NCBI RefSeq assembly: GCF_025263485.1
Contig: NZ_CP079863.1
Coordinates: 3,906,001-3,970,000 of the forward strand
DNA length: 64,000 nt
Direction of reading: 5' to 3'
Source of the DNA: Mycobacterium sp. SMC-2
GTDB lineage: Bacteria > Actinomycetota > Actinomycetes > Mycobacteriales > Mycobacteriaceae
How positions within the stretch are numbered: the stretch's first letter is position 1; every line of letters starts with the position of its first letter. Of the stretch, positions 1 to 10,255 are shown piece after piece. The position numbers and the translations under genes are program-made. The notes under the pieces were generated by a model. That model had not been told where the DNA came from, did not search any database, and was given only the letters and a program-made list of their open reading frames with translations.

Positions 1-890
1 TCGCGCGCCAGCCGGTCACTCGACCCGATTTCGAGTTCGATCACCTCGCCGTCGCGGCCGCCCAGTTGCCGTGCGCCGGTGGACCTCCCGGCGCGCCGCA
101 GCGCGGTGGCCCGCCCGTCGGCGACCCACACCCGCGCCTGCCCGCCGGTCGGTGTCTCGGCGATCGTGCGGGCCACGATCTGGCGCAGGTCCACGTCCTC
201 GGGCACGACGACCGCCCCGGGCGGGCCGATCGGCGTGACCTCGGCACCGATTCGCGACAGCCGGAAGGTGCGGGTGGCATCGCGGTCGCGGTCGTGGCCC
301 ACCAGGTACCAGCGGCCGTTCTGGGTGACGACGCCCCACGGCTCCACCGTGCGCATGCTGTAGGGCTCCGTGCGCGACGGCCGATGCGGAAACCGCACCG
401 CCTGCCGGGAATCGATGGCCGACAACAGGATCCCGAGCACCTCTTCCGACCCGCGCAGCCCGGGCACGCCGGCCGGTGAGGCGATGGCCACCGGCGCGTC
501 GGGATCGACGTCCACCCCGGCGGCGCGCAGCTTGAGCAACGCGCCCTGGGTGGCGGTGATCAGTTCGGGCGACTCCCACAGTTGCGTCGCGACCGCGACC
601 GCGGCCGCCTCGTCCGGAGTGAGCTCGACCGCGGGCAGCGAGTAGGCGTCGCGATTGATTCGGTAGCCCTCGGTGGGATCGGAGGCCGACGCCCTGCCGA
701 CCTCGAGCGGGATGCCCAGATCGCGCAGTTCGTTCTTGTCGCGCTCGAACATGCGGGAAAACGCCTCGGCGCTGGGGCTGTCCGCGTAACCGGCCACGCT
801 GGTCCTGATCTTCTCCGCGCTGATGTAGCCGCGGGTGGACAGTAGGGCGATGACCAGATTGACCAACCGCTCGACTTTCGAGGTCGCCAT
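1..890 (-). CDS. pafB: PafB, WYL-domain transcriptional regulator (3' end cut off by window edge)
   Basis: The minus strand reads MATSKVERLVNLVIALLSTR from an ATG at 890. An N-terminal winged-helix region (about residues 1-90, with RMFERDKNELRDLGIPLEV) is followed by a WYL domain (NGRWYLVGHDRDRD near residue 185). The frame stays open to base 1, so about 296 residues are visible and the C-terminus is missing. PafB pairs with PafC to activate the mycobacterial DNA-damage response. It is named for linkage to the Pup ligase pafA, which lies upstream here across a 198-bp gap. An in-frame ATG at 896 is an alternative start; 890 matches the usual MATSKVERLVN start. Identity is secure. Confidence 0.93.
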   Translation of the reverse strand, partial: MATSKVERLVNLVIALLSTRGYISAEKIRTSVAGYADSPSAEAFSRMFERDKNELRDLGIPLEVGRASASDPTEGYRINRDAYSLPAVELTPDEAAAVAVATQLWESPELITATQGALLKLRAAGVDVDPDAPVAIASPAGVPGLRGSEEVLGILLSAIDSRQAVRFPHRPSRTEPYSMRTVEPWGVVTQNGRWYLVGHDRDRDATRTFRLSRIGAEVTPIGPPGAVVVPEDVDLRQIVARTIAETPTGGQARVWVADGRATALRRAGRSTGARQLGGRDGEVIELEIGSSDRLAR

Positions 891-1088
891 TCGCATCAGG
901 TTATAGCCGCCGCGCGCCGCGCGCCTGCACCGGCTGGCGAGTCGCACTTTTCACAATTGAAACATCAGTCACCGGTTCGCAGGGAGCACCGGCTCTGAAA
1001 ATCAGATAGCGCCCGCAATATCAGATTGCGCTTCGAGCATCGGTGCCTACCAGGGACTGGGGTGACAGCTGTGGCCAAAGGTGAAGAG

Positions 1089-2447
1089 CTACATGCTGGC
1101 GATCAGCCGCTTGACTCGCTCATCGACCGCCCGGAAGGGGTCTTTGCACAGCACGGTGCGCTGCGCCTGATCGTTGAGCTTGAGATGGACCCAGTCGACG
1201 GTGAAGTCGCGGCCCGCGGCCTGGGCGGCGCTGATGAACTCGCCGCGCAGCCGGGCGCGGGTGGTCTGCGGCGGATGGTCGACCGCCTCCGCGATCTCCT
1301 CGTCGGTGGTGACGCGCGTCGCGAGGCCCTTGCGCTGCAGTAGGTCGAACACGCCGCGCCCGCGCTTGATGTCGTGGTAGGCCAGGTCCAGCTGGGCGAT
1401 CTTGGGGTCGGACAGCTCCATGTTGTAGCGGTCCTGGTAACGCTGGAACAGCTTGCGCTTGATCACCCAGTCGATCTCGGTGTCCACCTTGGCGAAGTCC
1501 TGGCTCTCGACGGCGTCGAGCTGACGTCCCCACAGGTCGACGACCTGCTCGATCTGCGCGTTGGGCTCCCGGGTCTGCAGGTGCTCGACGGCGCGGCTGT
1601 AGTACTCGCGCTGGATGTCGAGCGCGCTGGCCTGCCGCCCGCCGGCCAACCGCACCGGCCGCCGGCCGGTGATGTCGTGGCTGACCTCGCGGATGGCGCG
1701 GATGGGGTTGTCCAGAGAGAAGTCGCGGAAGGGAACGCCGGCCTCGATCATCTCCAGCACCAGCGCCGCGGTGCCCACCTTGAGCATCGTGGTGGTCTCG
1801 CACATGTTGGAGTCGCCGACGATCACGTGCAACCGCCGGTATTTCTCGGCGTCGGCGTGTGGCTCGTCGCGGGTGTTGATGATCGGCCGGCTGCGAGTGG
1901 TGGCCGAGGAAACGCCCTCCCAGATGTGCTCGGCACGTTGAGACAGGCAGAATGTCGCCGCCTTGGGGGTCTGGAGTACCTTGCCGGCGCCGCAGATCAG
2001 CTGGCGGGTGACCAGGAACGGCAGCAGTACGTCGGAAATCCGGGAGAACTCGCCGGCCCGCACGATCAGGTAGTTCTCGTGGCAGCCGTAGGAGTTGCCC
2101 GCCGAATCGGTGTTGTTCTTGAACAGGTAGATGTCGCCGCCGATGCCCTCGTCGGCGAGGCGCTGCTCGGCGTCGATGAGCAGGTCCTCCAGCACCCATT
2201 CGCCGGCGCGGTCGTGGGTGACCAGCTGCACCAGGCTGTCGCATTCGGCGGTCGCGTACTCGGGGTGGCTGCCGACGTCGAGGTACAGGCGGGCGCCATT
2301 GCGAAGGAACACGTTGGAACTGCGGCCCCACGACACCACCCGGCGGAACAGGTAACGGGCGACCTCGTCCGGAGACAGGCGACGGTGGCCGTGGAACGTG
2401 CAGGTGACACCGAACTCGGTCTCGATGCCCATAATTCGCCGCTGCAC
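1089..2447 (-). CDS. pafA: PafA, Pup-protein ligase
   Basis: This 452-residue protein attaches the deamidated C-terminal glutamate of Pup to substrate lysines, using ATP. It has the carboxylate-amine ligase fold shared with glutamine synthetase. Visible signatures are MGIETEFG with metal-ligand Glu9, [17 protein letters not shown] with the catalytic Asp57, the [17 protein letters not shown] segment and [19 protein letters not shown]. The length equals the 452 residues recalled for the M. tuberculosis protein. The start is a GTG (GTG CAG CGG CGA ATT ATG GGC), giving MQRRIMGIE. It lacks the extra insertion (Dop loop) seen in Dop at 4615-6123. pafB lies downstream and prcA upstream, with no intervening genes. 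Confidence 0.97.
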   Translation of the reverse strand: MQRRIMGIETEFGVTCTFHGHRRLSPDEVARYLFRRVVSWGRSSNVFLRNGARLYLDVGSHPEYATAECDSLVQLVTHDRAGEWVLEDLLIDAEQRLADEGIGGDIYLFKNNTDSAGNSYGCHENYLIVRAGEFSRISDVLLPFLVTRQLICGAGKVLQTPKAATFCLSQRAEHIWEGVSSATTRSRPIINTRDEPHADAEKYRRLHVIVGDSNMCETTTMLKVGTAALVLEMIEAGVPFRDFSLDNPIRAIREVSHDITGRRPVRLAGGRQASALDIQREYYSRAVEHLQTREPNAQIEQVVDLWGRQLDAVESQDFAKVDTEIDWVIKRKLFQRYQDRYNMELSDPKIAQLDLAYHDIKRGRGVFDLLQRKGLATRVTTDEEIAEAVDHPPQTTRARLRGEFISAAQAAGRDFTVDWVHLKLNDQAQRTVLCKDPFRAVDERVKRLIASM

Positions 2448-2658
2448 GTAATCGAGGGTACTGGTTGTCTCACCGGGACGGTGCGGAAGCCGCGCCTATG
2501 GGTTCCGACGAGTTCCCCGCGGCCCCCGAGCGCGCCACGACGAGGGCGGCTGTCCGGCATCCAGGTGACCCACCAGCAACGTGGGCACCAGCGGCCCCGG
2601 CGACGCGCTCGGCGTTCTGCCGATAGCGAACACGCCTCGGCGACTGATGCGTCCCGAT

Positions 2659-3432
2659 TCAGCCCGCGGAGTCGCCGTTGGAATCCGGCACTTCGCCGTT
2701 GGTTTCCGGCTGCTTCGAATCCCCCTCGTGCAGCAGGCTTTCCAGGGTGGCTCGGTTGATCCGCCGGAACGCCCGTCGCGGCCGGCTGACGTCCAGGATG
2801 GCGACCTCCAGGCTGCCCACATCCGGAGAGGGCTGATCCCCGCTGGAACCCTCCGCGCTTCCGGCGCGCAGCGCCTTCACGGCGATCTGCGTCGCGTCGC
2901 GCAGGTCGGCGTTTTCGGCGTAAGACTCCTTGAGCGCGGTGGTGATCGGCTCGGTGGTACCGCCCATCACCACGAAATGCGGCTCGTCGGCGATCGACCC
3001 GTCGTAGGTGATCCGGTACAGCTCAGGCGGTTTCGTCTCGCCGTAGTGCGCGACCTCGGCGACACACAACTCCACCTCGTACGGCTTGGCCTGCTCGGTG
3101 AAGATGGTGCCCAGGGTCTGCGCGTAGACGTTGGCCAGCTGGCGCCCGGTGACGTCGCGGCGGTCGTAGGCGTAGCCCCGGGTGTCGGCGAACTGAATTC
3201 CGCCGCGGCGCAGATTGTCGAATTCGTTGAACTTGCCCGCGGCCGCGAAGCCCACGCGATCGTAGAGCTCGCTGATCTTCTGCAGCGAGCGCGACGGGTT
3301 CTCCGCCACGAAAAGCACACCACCGGCGTAGACCAGCGCCACCACGCTCTTGCCGCGCGCGATGCCTTTGCGGGCGAGCTCGCTGCGCTCGCGCATCGCC
3401 TGCTCGGGCGAGATGAAATACGGGAAACTCAC
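2659..3432 (-). CDS. prcA: 20S proteasome alpha subunit PrcA
   Basis: This 257-residue alpha-type subunit begins [20 protein letters not shown]. It has the N-terminal gate helix typical of alpha subunits and no propeptide or catalytic threonine. Seven copies form each outer ring of the 20S core and control substrate entry through the gate; the C-terminal tail of Mpa docks onto this ring. The C-terminus is variable and acidic or polar ([19 protein letters not shown]). The ATG at 3432 overlaps the prcB stop by four bases, so translation is probably coupled. It is about nine residues longer than the M. tuberculosis protein, all in the C-terminal tail. Confidence 0.97.
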   Translation of the reverse strand: MSFPYFISPEQAMRERSELARKGIARGKSVVALVYAGGVLFVAENPSRSLQKISELYDRVGFAAAGKFNEFDNLRRGGIQFADTRGYAYDRRDVTGRQLANVYAQTLGTIFTEQAKPYEVELCVAEVAHYGETKPPELYRITYDGSIADEPHFVVMGGTTEPITTALKESYAENADLRDATQIAVKALRAGSAEGSSGDQPSPDVGSLEVAILDVSRPRRAFRRINRATLESLLHEGDSKQPETNGEVPDSNGDSAG

Positions 3433-4307
3433 TTCTCACCGCCATCGGGGCCGAAAGTGTCTGCGCGCGAGCGGCTCTCGATGACGTCGCGGGCAAGCTC
3501 AGCGATCCGACTCTCGGGCACCTCGGCCGCCCCCTCGGCGCCGATGGTGACCGCCGTCGGGTAGATACCGCGAACCAGGTCGGGTCCGCCGGTGGCGGAA
3601 TCGTCGTCGGCGGCGTCGTAGAGCGCCTCGATGGCCACCCGCACCGCGGACTCGGAATCGACGACCTGCGAGTACAACTTCTTCATCGACGACTTGGCGA
3701 AGATCGAACCCGAGCCCACCGCCTGGTAGCCCTCTTCTTCCAGGTTCCATCCGCCGGCGGCGTCGAACGAAACGATCCGGCCGGCGCCCTCGGGATCGGC
3801 CGCGTCGATGTCATAGCCCGCCAGCAGCGGCAGAGCCACCAGCCCCTGCATCGCGGCGGCGAGATTGCCGCGCACCATGATCGCGAGGCGGTTCACCTTG
3901 CCGGCAAACGTGAGCGGGACGCCTTCGAGCTTCTCGTAGTGCTCGAGTTCCACCGCGTAGAGCCGAGCGAACTCGACGGCGATGGCGGCGGTGCCCGCGA
4001 TGCCGGTGGCGGTGTAGTCGTCGGTGATGTACACCTTCTTCACGTCGCGTCCGGCGATCATGTTGCCCTGGGTCGAGCGCCGGTCACCGGCGATGACGAC
4101 GCCGCCGGGGTACTTCAGCGCGACGATGGTGGTGCCGTGCGGCAGCTGCGAGGCGGCCTCACCGGATCGCGCGCCGCCGCCGAGGCTCGCCGGCAGCAGC
4201 TCCGGCGCTTGACGGCGCAGGAAGTCAGCAAACGACGACAGGTCTACGGCGGGGTTTGCCGGGATTGCGGAGTTAGTGGACAGGCGATCGGAGAACGGCC
4301 AGGTCAC
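3429..4307 (-). CDS. prcB: 20S proteasome beta subunit PrcB (catalytic)
   Basis: This 292-residue N-terminal-threonine hydrolase precursor has a roughly 58-residue propeptide ending ASQLPHG. It is expected to be cleaved autocatalytically to expose Thr59 ([11 protein letters not shown]). The beta-subunit signature follows ([20 protein letters not shown], then [20 protein letters not shown], and later [20 protein letters not shown]). Seven copies form each inner ring and carry proteolytic activity. The gene overlaps pup upstream (4304-4307) and prcA downstream (3429-3432) by four bases each, making a tight pup-prcB-prcA operon. Confidence 0.98.
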   Translation of the reverse strand: MTWPFSDRLSTNSAIPANPAVDLSSFADFLRRQAPELLPASLGGGARSGEAASQLPHGTTIVALKYPGGVVIAGDRRSTQGNMIAGRDVKKVYITDDYTATGIAGTAAIAVEFARLYAVELEHYEKLEGVPLTFAGKVNRLAIMVRGNLAAAMQGLVALPLLAGYDIDAADPEGAGRIVSFDAAGGWNLEEEGYQAVGSGSIFAKSSMKKLYSQVVDSESAVRVAIEALYDAADDDSATGGPDLVRGIYPTAVTIGAEGAAEVPESRIAELARDVIESRSRADTFGPDGGEK

Positions 4308-4498
4308 TGTCCGCCCTTTTGGACGTATGCCCGGACGAAGTCTTCGGCGTTCTCTTCGAGGACGTCATCGATCTCGTCGAGCAGATCGTCGGTGTCCTCG
4401 GCGAGCTTCTCGCGGCGCTCTTGGCCCGCGGCCGTGCTGTCGGCGAGATCGTCGTCGTCGCCGCCACCACCGCCACGCTTGGTCTGCTCTTGAGCCAT
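4304..4498 (-). CDS. pup: Prokaryotic ubiquitin-like protein Pup
   Basis: This 64-residue, disordered, acidic modifier reads [17 protein letters not shown] at the N-terminus and ends VQKGGQ. Dop must deamidate the terminal Gln to Glu before PafA can conjugate it. The central [20 protein letters not shown] helix is the part that forms a helix on the Mpa coiled coil. Lys62 in QKGGQ is the usual attachment point for further modification. The start is supported by an AGGAGG Shine-Dalgarno six bases upstream. The gene overlaps prcB by four bases. The 116-bp gap to dop probably holds the operon promoter, but no clean -35/-10 pair was seen. Confidence 0.98.
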   Translation of the reverse strand: MAQEQTKRGGGGGDDDDLADSTAAGQERREKLAEDTDDLLDEIDDVLEENAEDFVRAYVQKGGQ

Positions 4499-4614
4499 CG
4501 CCGGCCTCCTGCTTCATCTGAACTTGTTCAGCGGCTTGCTTGCCATTTAAGCCACACTGCTCGCTGGTATCTCTACCCTACCGGTCAACCCCGACGTTCC
4601 CCGGTCTAACTGGC

Positions 4615-6123
4615 TTAGCTGGTGAGTTGTTCTACCAGTTCGGCGGCGCTATCCACCGAGTCCAGCAGCGCTCCGACGTGTGCCTTGCTGCCCCGCAGTG
4701 GCTCGAGCGTCGGAATGCGTACCAGAGAATCACCGCCCAGGTCGAAAATCACGGAGTCCCAGCTGGCCGCGGCGATGTCGGCGCCGAACCTGCGCAGGCA
4801 TTCACCACGGAAGTACGCGCGCGTATCGGTCGGCGGGTTGTCCACCGCGTCCAGCACCTGGTGTTCGGTGACCAGGCGCTTCATCGAGCCGCGCGCGACG
4901 AGCCGGTTGTACAGCCCCTTGTCCAGCCGGACGTCGGAATACTGCAGGTCGACGAGATGCAGCCGCGGCGCCGACCAGCTCAGATTTTCCCGCTGCCGGA
5001 AACCCTCGAGCAGGCGTAGCTTGGCGGGCCAGTCGAGCACTTCGGCGCATTCCATCGGATCCCGCTCGAGTTGGTCGAGGACCCGCGCCCAGGTCTCCAC
5101 GATGTCGGCCGCTCGGGGGTCGGGGTCGCGGCTGTCGACCAGCTTGGCCACCCGATCCAGGTAGATCCGTTGCAGCGCAAGCCCGGTCAATTCGCGTCCG
5201 TCGGCCAGGGCCACGGCGACCCGCAGTGACGGATCGCGGCTGATCGCGTGGACCGCATGCACCGGCCGGGCCAGCACCAGGTCGCTCAGGTCTATCCCGT
5301 GTTCCGGGCCGACTTCGATCAAGTCCAGCACCAGGGCCGTGGTGCCCAGTTTCAGATAGGTCGATGTTTCGGCGAGGTTGGCGTCGCCGATGATGACGTG
5401 CAGCCGGCGGTATCGGTCGGCGTCGGCGTGCGGCTCGTCGCGGGTGTTGATGATGCCGCGCTTGAGTGTGGTTTCGAGGCCGACCTCGACCTCGATGTAA
5501 TCGGAGCGCTGGGACAGCTGGAAGCCGGGCTCGTCACCGGAGGGCCCGATGCCCACCCGCCCGGAGCCGGTCACCACCTGCCGGGACACCAGAAAGGGTG
5601 TCAGGCCGGCGATGATGGCCGAAAACGGCGTCTGCCGGCTCATCAGGTAGTTCTCGTGTGCCCCGTAGGAGGCGCCCTTGCCGTCCACATTGTTCTTGTA
5701 GAGCTGCAGTTTGGCGGCCCCGGGCACGCTGGCGACGTGCCTGGCAGCGGCCTCCATGACCCGCTCGCCGGCCTTGTCCCAGATCACCGCGTCCAAGGGG
5801 TCGGTGCACTCGGGCGCCGAGTATTCGGGGTGGGCGTGGTCGACGTAGAGCCGCGCCCCGTTGGTCAGAATCATGTTGGCCGCGCCGACCTCGTCGGCGT
5901 CGACCACCGGCGGCGGGCCGGCCGAACGGCTCAGGTCAAAACCGCGCGCGTCCCGCAACGGTGATTCCACCTCGTAGTCCCAGCGGGTGCGTTTCGCGCG
6001 CTGGATACCGGCGGCCGCGGCGTAGGCCAGGACCGCCTGGGTCGAGGTGAGGATCGGGTTGGCCGTCGGGTCCGACGGTGATGAAATGCCGTACTCGACC
6101 TCCGTCCCGATAATCCGTTGCAT
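4615..6123 (-). CDS. dop: Dop, deamidase/depupylase of Pup
   Basis: This 502-residue paralogue of PafA deamidates the C-terminal Gln of Pup and also removes Pup from substrates. It has [12 protein letters not shown] with metal-binding glutamates, a Dop-specific loop around residues 37-80, and [12 protein letters not shown] with catalytic Asp95. The shared motifs [17 protein letters not shown] and [19 protein letters not shown] follow. The open frame extends upstream to 6405, but the ATG at 6123 gives the conserved [12 protein letters not shown] start and leaves a 128-bp divergent gap to the next gene. The C-terminus retains the PafA/Dop C-terminal domain. It sits directly upstream of pup on the same strand. 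Confidence 0.96.
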   Translation of the reverse strand: MQRIIGTEVEYGISSPSDPTANPILTSTQAVLAYAAAAGIQRAKRTRWDYEVESPLRDARGFDLSRSAGPPPVVDADEVGAANMILTNGARLYVDHAHPEYSAPECTDPLDAVIWDKAGERVMEAAARHVASVPGAAKLQLYKNNVDGKGASYGAHENYLMSRQTPFSAIIAGLTPFLVSRQVVTGSGRVGIGPSGDEPGFQLSQRSDYIEVEVGLETTLKRGIINTRDEPHADADRYRRLHVIIGDANLAETSTYLKLGTTALVLDLIEVGPEHGIDLSDLVLARPVHAVHAISRDPSLRVAVALADGRELTGLALQRIYLDRVAKLVDSRDPDPRAADIVETWARVLDQLERDPMECAEVLDWPAKLRLLEGFRQRENLSWSAPRLHLVDLQYSDVRLDKGLYNRLVARGSMKRLVTEHQVLDAVDNPPTDTRAYFRGECLRRFGADIAAASWDSVIFDLGGDSLVRIPTLEPLRGSKAHVGALLDSVDSAAELVEQLTS

Positions 6124-6251
6124 GGCATAAGCGTAGGCCCGCCGACGATGCGCCCCGTGCGGCGGGGCGTTGAGGAGGCGGGCAACCGGCCGATGCGTGT
6201 AGTCGCTCAACGAGCCGCGCGGACGACTTGCCCGTCGTAGGGTGAGCCGGC

Positions 6252-7442
6252 ATGGACCTAACTCTGCGCCGCGCACCGCGCCGCCGGGGTCCGGCGAGCG
6301 GCGCTGCTGAAAGCTGGTTCCTGCAGCGGGGTTTGCCGTCGGTACTGACGAGGCGCGCCCAATGGCGGCGACTCTGGCCGCGCTCGGCGCCCGTGCTCGC
6401 GGCATACGCGACGCTGCAGGCCTGCATCCTGCCGGTGTATCTGATCACCGGCGGCCACGACGTCGAAATCACCGGCACGCCAACGACTTCCGAATTCGTC
6501 GTGCTGGCGATCATCGGCCTCAGCCTGCCGCTGATGGCCCTCGTGGGCTGGCTGGTGTCGCGGTCACAAAACGGACGGGCGCGCGGGGCGATAGCAACCG
6601 CGTCGGTTCTTGTGGTGGCGTGCGTCGCGGTGGCGACGGCGGACGCCGCGCAACTACCCCAGCAGGCCGCCGTGGTCGCCGGCGTGCTGATCCTGACCGG
6701 CTTGGGCGTCGGTTCGGTGGTCGGCTGGGCGGTGCGCATGATGCTGTCGCATTTCGCCATGGTGGGCGCGCTCGCGGTCCGGGCCCTGCCGGTCGTGCTG
6801 CTGACCGCGTTGGTGTTCTTCAACACCTACGTGTGGCTGATGGCCGCGACGATCAGCGGGAATCGGCTGGCGCTGGCCATGGCGTTCCTGGACTCCATCG
6901 CGGCGGCCTTCGTCGTCTCCGCCACCGTGGAGCGGGTTCGGCCGATGCTGAAGTCGACGGCGCCCCTGCCCGCAGACACCGAGCACCTCGCGGGCACGCC
7001 GTTCGCGGCCATGCCGGACGCCCCGGACAGCGCACCGCTGAAGAAGACGGAACGCCTCAACGTGGTGTTCGTCCTGGCCGCCTCCCAACTGGCACAGATC
7101 CTGGTGGTGGCGGTGGTCACCGCCACCATCTACCTGATACTCGGCCTGATCGTGCTCAGCCCCGATCTGCTCAACGAATGGACCCACACCTACAAGAGCA
7201 CTTCGACGGTGCTGGGATTCACGCTGCCGGTGCCGGATTCGCTGGTGCACATGAGTCTTTTCCTCGGCGCGCTGACCTTCATGTACATCAGCGCCCGCGC
7301 GGCCGGCGACGCCGAGTACCGGTCCACCTTCCTGGACCCCCTCATCGGCGACCTGCACACCACCCTGATGGCGCGCAACCGCTACCGCGGCGCCGTCGTG
7401 CTAACCGGGCCCGCTGTTGACGGCACCTGCGGTAGTGACTAG
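6252..7442 (+). CDS. Conserved polytopic membrane protein (Rv2113-like)
   Basis: This 396-residue protein has roughly eight hydrophobic segments. Examples are [75 protein letters not shown] and [21 protein letters not shown] cytoplasmic or periplasmic loop lies around residues 225-265. By position and character it matches the integral membrane protein Rv2113, whose function is unknown. It is transcribed divergently from dop and is followed nine bases later by the Rv2114-like gene, so the two are probably co-transcribed. No catalytic motif was recognised. The ATG at 6252 is preceded by AGGGTGAG. Confidence 0.85.
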   Translation: MDLTLRRAPRRRGPASGAAESWFLQRGLPSVLTRRAQWRRLWPRSAPVLAAYATLQACILPVYLITGGHDVEITGTPTTSEFVVLAIIGLSLPLMALVGWLVSRSQNGRARGAIATASVLVVACVAVATADAAQLPQQAAVVAGVLILTGLGVGSVVGWAVRMMLSHFAMVGALAVRALPVVLLTALVFFNTYVWLMAATISGNRLALAMAFLDSIAAAFVVSATVERVRPMLKSTAPLPADTEHLAGTPFAAMPDAPDSAPLKKTERLNVVFVLAASQLAQILVVAVVTATIYLILGLIVLSPDLLNEWTHTYKSTSTVLGFTLPVPDSLVHMSLFLGALTFMYISARAAGDAEYRSTFLDPLIGDLHTTLMARNRYRGAVVLTGPAVDGTCGSD

Positions 7443-7451
7443 CTTCACCGT

Positions 7452-8096
7452 GTGTCCGCCCCTGAATCCGACCGCGTCGTCGGGAAACACGCACTGGACC
7501 TGGTAGGAAAACGCTACGGCGAAGTGCTGCTCGTAACCTCCGGCGAGGCCGGCCCGCAGGCAACGGTTTACAACAGCTTCCCGCTCAACGACTGTCCCGC
7601 CGAACTGTGGTCCGCGCTCGACCCGCACGCCATCGCCGCCGAAAACGGCGTTGCCGCAGCCCTGCTCAACGGCCCCCGGTACTGGCTGATGAATGCCATC
7701 GAAAAGGAGGCCCAGGGTCCGCAGGTGACGAAGACGTTCGGCGGGATCGAGATGATCCAGCAGGCCACGGTCCTGCTGTCTTCGATGAATCCCGCGCCCT
7801 ACATCCCCAACAAGGTCAATCGCCACACGGTCTTCGTCTTCAACGCCGGCCAACAGATCTACGAGCTCATCGACCCCCAGGGACAGCACTGGGTGATGCA
7901 GACGCTGAGCCAGGTCGCCGACCCCAACCTGTCGCAGGCCGATCTGCCACGGCTCGCCGACCGGCTGGACCTGCCGATAGGATGGACCTACCAACCGCGC
8001 GTGCTCACCGACGAACTGCGCGTGGACACCAGGAGCCGGGCGGCGCAGGTGCTGCAGGACAATCTGACCAACAGCTATTCGCTGGTGACCGGCTGA
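7452..8096 (+). CDS. Conserved hypothetical protein (Rv2114-like)
   Basis: This 214-residue soluble protein has a GTG start nine bases after the preceding membrane-protein gene. It contains HALDLVGKRYGEVLLVTSGEAGPQATVYNSFPLNDCP and later VNRHTVFVFNAGQQIYELIDPQGQHWVMQTLSQV. The C-terminus reads SRAAQVLQDNLTNSYSLVTG. It matches Rv2114 by position and length. I recognise no catalytic motif. It converges on mpa, whose stop is only 20 bases away, so the two transcription units overlap in their 3' untranslated regions. Confidence 0.82.
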   Translation: MSAPESDRVVGKHALDLVGKRYGEVLLVTSGEAGPQATVYNSFPLNDCPAELWSALDPHAIAAENGVAAALLNGPRYWLMNAIEKEAQGPQVTKTFGGIEMIQQATVLLSSMNPAPYIPNKVNRHTVFVFNAGQQIYELIDPQGQHWVMQTLSQVADPNLSQADLPRLADRLDLPIGWTYQPRVLTDELRVDTRSRAAQVLQDNLTNSYSLVTG

Positions 8097-8115
8097 GGCC
8101 GCGCGCCCTTTAGCC

Positions 8116-9945
8116 CTACAGGTACTGACCCAGGTTGGACTCGGTGTCGATGGCCCGCGACGCACTCGAGCTCTTGCCGGTGACCAGGGTGCGGATGTAG
8201 ACGATCCGCTCGCCCTTCTTGCCCGAAATCCGTGCCCAGTCATCGGGGTTGGTGGTGTTGGGCAGGTCCTCGTTCTCGGCGAACTCGTCGACGATCGAGT
8301 CGAGCAGATGCTGGATGCGCAGACCCGGTTGCCCGGTTTCCAGCACCGACTTGATCGCGTTCTTCTTCGCCCGGTCGACGACGTTCTGGATCATCGCCCC
8401 GGAGTTGAAGTCCTTGAAGTACATGACTTCCTTGTCACCGTTGGCGTAGGTGACCTCCAGGAACCGGTTGTCGTCGATCTCGGCGTACATCCGCTCGACG
8501 ACCTTCTCGATCATCGCCTTGATGCACGCCGACCGGTCGCCGTCGAACTCGGCGAGGTCGTCGGCATGCAACGGCAGCGACTCGACCAGGTACTTCGAGA
8601 AGATGTCTTGCGCCGCTTCCGCATCGGGCCGCTCGATCTTGATCTTGACGTCCAGGCGGCCGGGCCGCAGGATCGCCGGATCGATCATGTCCTCACGGTT
8701 GGAGGCGCCGATCACGATGACGTTCTCGAGACCCTCCACCCCGTCGATCTCGCTGAGCAGCTGCGGTACGACCGTGGTCTCGACGTCCGAGGAGACTCCG
8801 GTTCCACGGGTGCGGAAGATCGAGTCCATCTCGTCGAAGAACACGATCACCGGTGTGCCCTCCGACGCCTTCTCCCGCGCCCGCTGGAAGATCAGCCGGA
8901 TGTGCCGCTCGGTCTCACCGACGAACTTGTTCAACAACTCGGGGCCCTTGATGTTGAGGAAGTACGACTTCGCTTCGCGCGCGTCGTCTCCACGCACCTC
9001 GGCCATCTTCTTGGCCAGCGAATTGGCCACCGCCTTGGCGATCAACGTCTTCCCACAGCCGGGCGGCCCATACAGCAACACACCCTTGGGCGGACGCAGC
9101 GCGTACTCCCGGTACAGCTCCTTGTGCAAGAAGGGCAGCTCCACGGCGTCGCGGATCTGCTCGATCTGGCGGGTCAGGCCACCGATGTCCAAGTAGCTGA
9201 CGTCGGGCACCTCTTCGAGCACCAAGTCCTCGACCTCGGCCTTCGGGATGCGCTCGAACGCGTAGCCCGCCTTGGTGTCGACCAGCAACGAATCGCCCGG
9301 CCGCAGCTTGCGCGGCCTGGTGTCGTCGTTGAGCGCGTCGGGGTGCCCCTCCGGCAGATCCTCGGCCACCAACGGCTCGGCGAGCCACACGATGCGCTCC
9401 TCGTCGGCGTGACCGACCACCAATGCCCGGTGCCCGTCGGCCAACAGCTCACGCAACGTGGAGATCTCGCCGACCGATTCGTAGGCGCCCGCCTCGACGA
9501 CGGTCAGCGCCTCGTTGAGGCGAACCGTCTGGCCCTTCCGCAGCGACGCAACGTCGATGTTCGGCGAGCAGGTCAGTCGCATCTTGCGGCCCGAGGTGAA
9601 CACGTCGACCGTGTCGTCCTCGTGGGCGGCCAACAACACGCCGTAGCCGCTCGGCGGCTGCCCGAGCCGGTCGACTTCCTCCCGCAACGCCAGTAGTTGC
9701 TGGCGCGCCTCTTTGAGCGTCTCCATCAACTTCGAGTTGCGTGCCGCAAGCGAGTCGATACGGGCTTCGAGTTGATGCACATCGCGCGCAGAGCGGGCGC
9801 TGCCGTGCGCCCCGGTTGCGTGCTCGAGTTGCTCGCGCAGCAGCGCTGCCTCGCGGCGTAATTCCTCCAATTCGGCAGCATCGCCGGGGGACATGCCTGA
9901 CTCGCGGGGGGTACCGAATGCTTCAGAACGCTCTGAGCCACCCAT
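8116..9945 (-). CDS. mpa: Mpa (ARC), proteasome-activating AAA+ ATPase
   Basis: This 609-residue hexameric unfoldase recognises Pup and threads pupylated proteins into the PrcAB core. In order it has an N-terminal coiled coil (about residues 20-95, [17 protein letters not shown] to [12 protein letters not shown]), tandem OB folds (about 100-245) and an AAA+ domain. The latter shows Walker A GPPGCGKT, Walker [12 protein letters not shown] and the arginine-finger region [20 protein letters not shown]. The C-terminus ends GQYL, the penultimate-tyrosine tail that docks into the alpha ring. The frame runs upstream to 10182, but the ATG at 9945 ([11 protein letters not shown]) preceded by AAAGGAG gives the family length exactly. 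Confidence 0.98.
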   Translation of the reverse strand: MGGSERSEAFGTPRESGMSPGDAAELEELRREAALLREQLEHATGAHGSARSARDVHQLEARIDSLAARNSKLMETLKEARQQLLALREEVDRLGQPPSGYGVLLAAHEDDTVDVFTSGRKMRLTCSPNIDVASLRKGQTVRLNEALTVVEAGAYESVGEISTLRELLADGHRALVVGHADEERIVWLAEPLVAEDLPEGHPDALNDDTRPRKLRPGDSLLVDTKAGYAFERIPKAEVEDLVLEEVPDVSYLDIGGLTRQIEQIRDAVELPFLHKELYREYALRPPKGVLLYGPPGCGKTLIAKAVANSLAKKMAEVRGDDAREAKSYFLNIKGPELLNKFVGETERHIRLIFQRAREKASEGTPVIVFFDEMDSIFRTRGTGVSSDVETTVVPQLLSEIDGVEGLENVIVIGASNREDMIDPAILRPGRLDVKIKIERPDAEAAQDIFSKYLVESLPLHADDLAEFDGDRSACIKAMIEKVVERMYAEIDDNRFLEVTYANGDKEVMYFKDFNSGAMIQNVVDRAKKNAIKSVLETGQPGLRIQHLLDSIVDEFAENEDLPNTTNPDDWARISGKKGERIVYIRTLVTGKSSSASRAIDTESNLGQYL

Positions 9946-10002
9946 GTTGCGCTCCTTTCCCACACCGAATTGGCGCGGCGGATACTTCAAAGCTACCGGC
10001 GA

Positions 10003-10052
10003 TTGACCAATGATGTGGGGAGTCAAATACCCACGAAAAGTTAAGATTTTCG
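10003..10052. promoter_or_regulatory. Two inverted repeats in the mpa / lppK-side divergent intergenic region
   Basis: Between the mpa start (9945) and the small ORF at 10101 the base composition drops and two dyads are visible. TTGAC at 10003-10007 pairs with GTCAA at 10022-10026. CGAAAA at 10034-10039 pairs with TTTTCG at 10047-10052 across seven bases. The region must hold promoters in both directions. TTGACC at 10003 followed 17 bases later by AATACC is a weak plus-strand promoter candidate. Whether the dyads are operators is unknown. Confidence 0.3.
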
Positions 10053-10100
10053 TCTCGCTGGTAATCTCGGCCACTAATCTCGCTGATCGAAAGGGCCGCC

Positions 10101-10247
10101 ATGACCGCAAAACGCCTCGCCACGGGCTTAGCCGGCGCAGCCGGCGTCGGCGTGGCGGCCGCGGGTGTGACGTCAGTTGCACTCGTTGGCCCGACCGGAC
10201 GGCGGGAGCCGGCTTCGGGAAGCGCCCCGACCTGCCAGCCGGCCTGA
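10101..10247 (+). CDS. Small ORF: signal-peptide-like peptide resembling the MTB12/CFP2 leader
   Basis: A 48-codon ORF starts with ATG at 10101, six bases after AAGGG. It encodes [20 protein letters not shown] followed by [13 protein letters not shown] and a short polar tail ending CQPA. The N-terminus is a classical signal sequence. As I recall, it closely resembles the leader of the secreted antigen CFP2/MTB12 (Rv2376c). The ORF stops 8 bases before lppK, which encodes an MTB12/LpqN-like lipoprotein. It could be a real secreted peptide, a leader remnant of a broken MTB12 paralogue, or an upstream translated leader for lppK. Confidence 0.5.
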   Translation: MTAKRLATGLAGAAGVGVAAAGVTSVALVGPTGRREPASGSAPTCQPA

Positions 10248-10255
10248 TCGACTGG

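Noticed and set aside
1374..2759. 461-codon plus-strand frame opposite pafA
   Set aside because: Antisense shadow of the conserved pafA and the region upstream; no recognisable motif.
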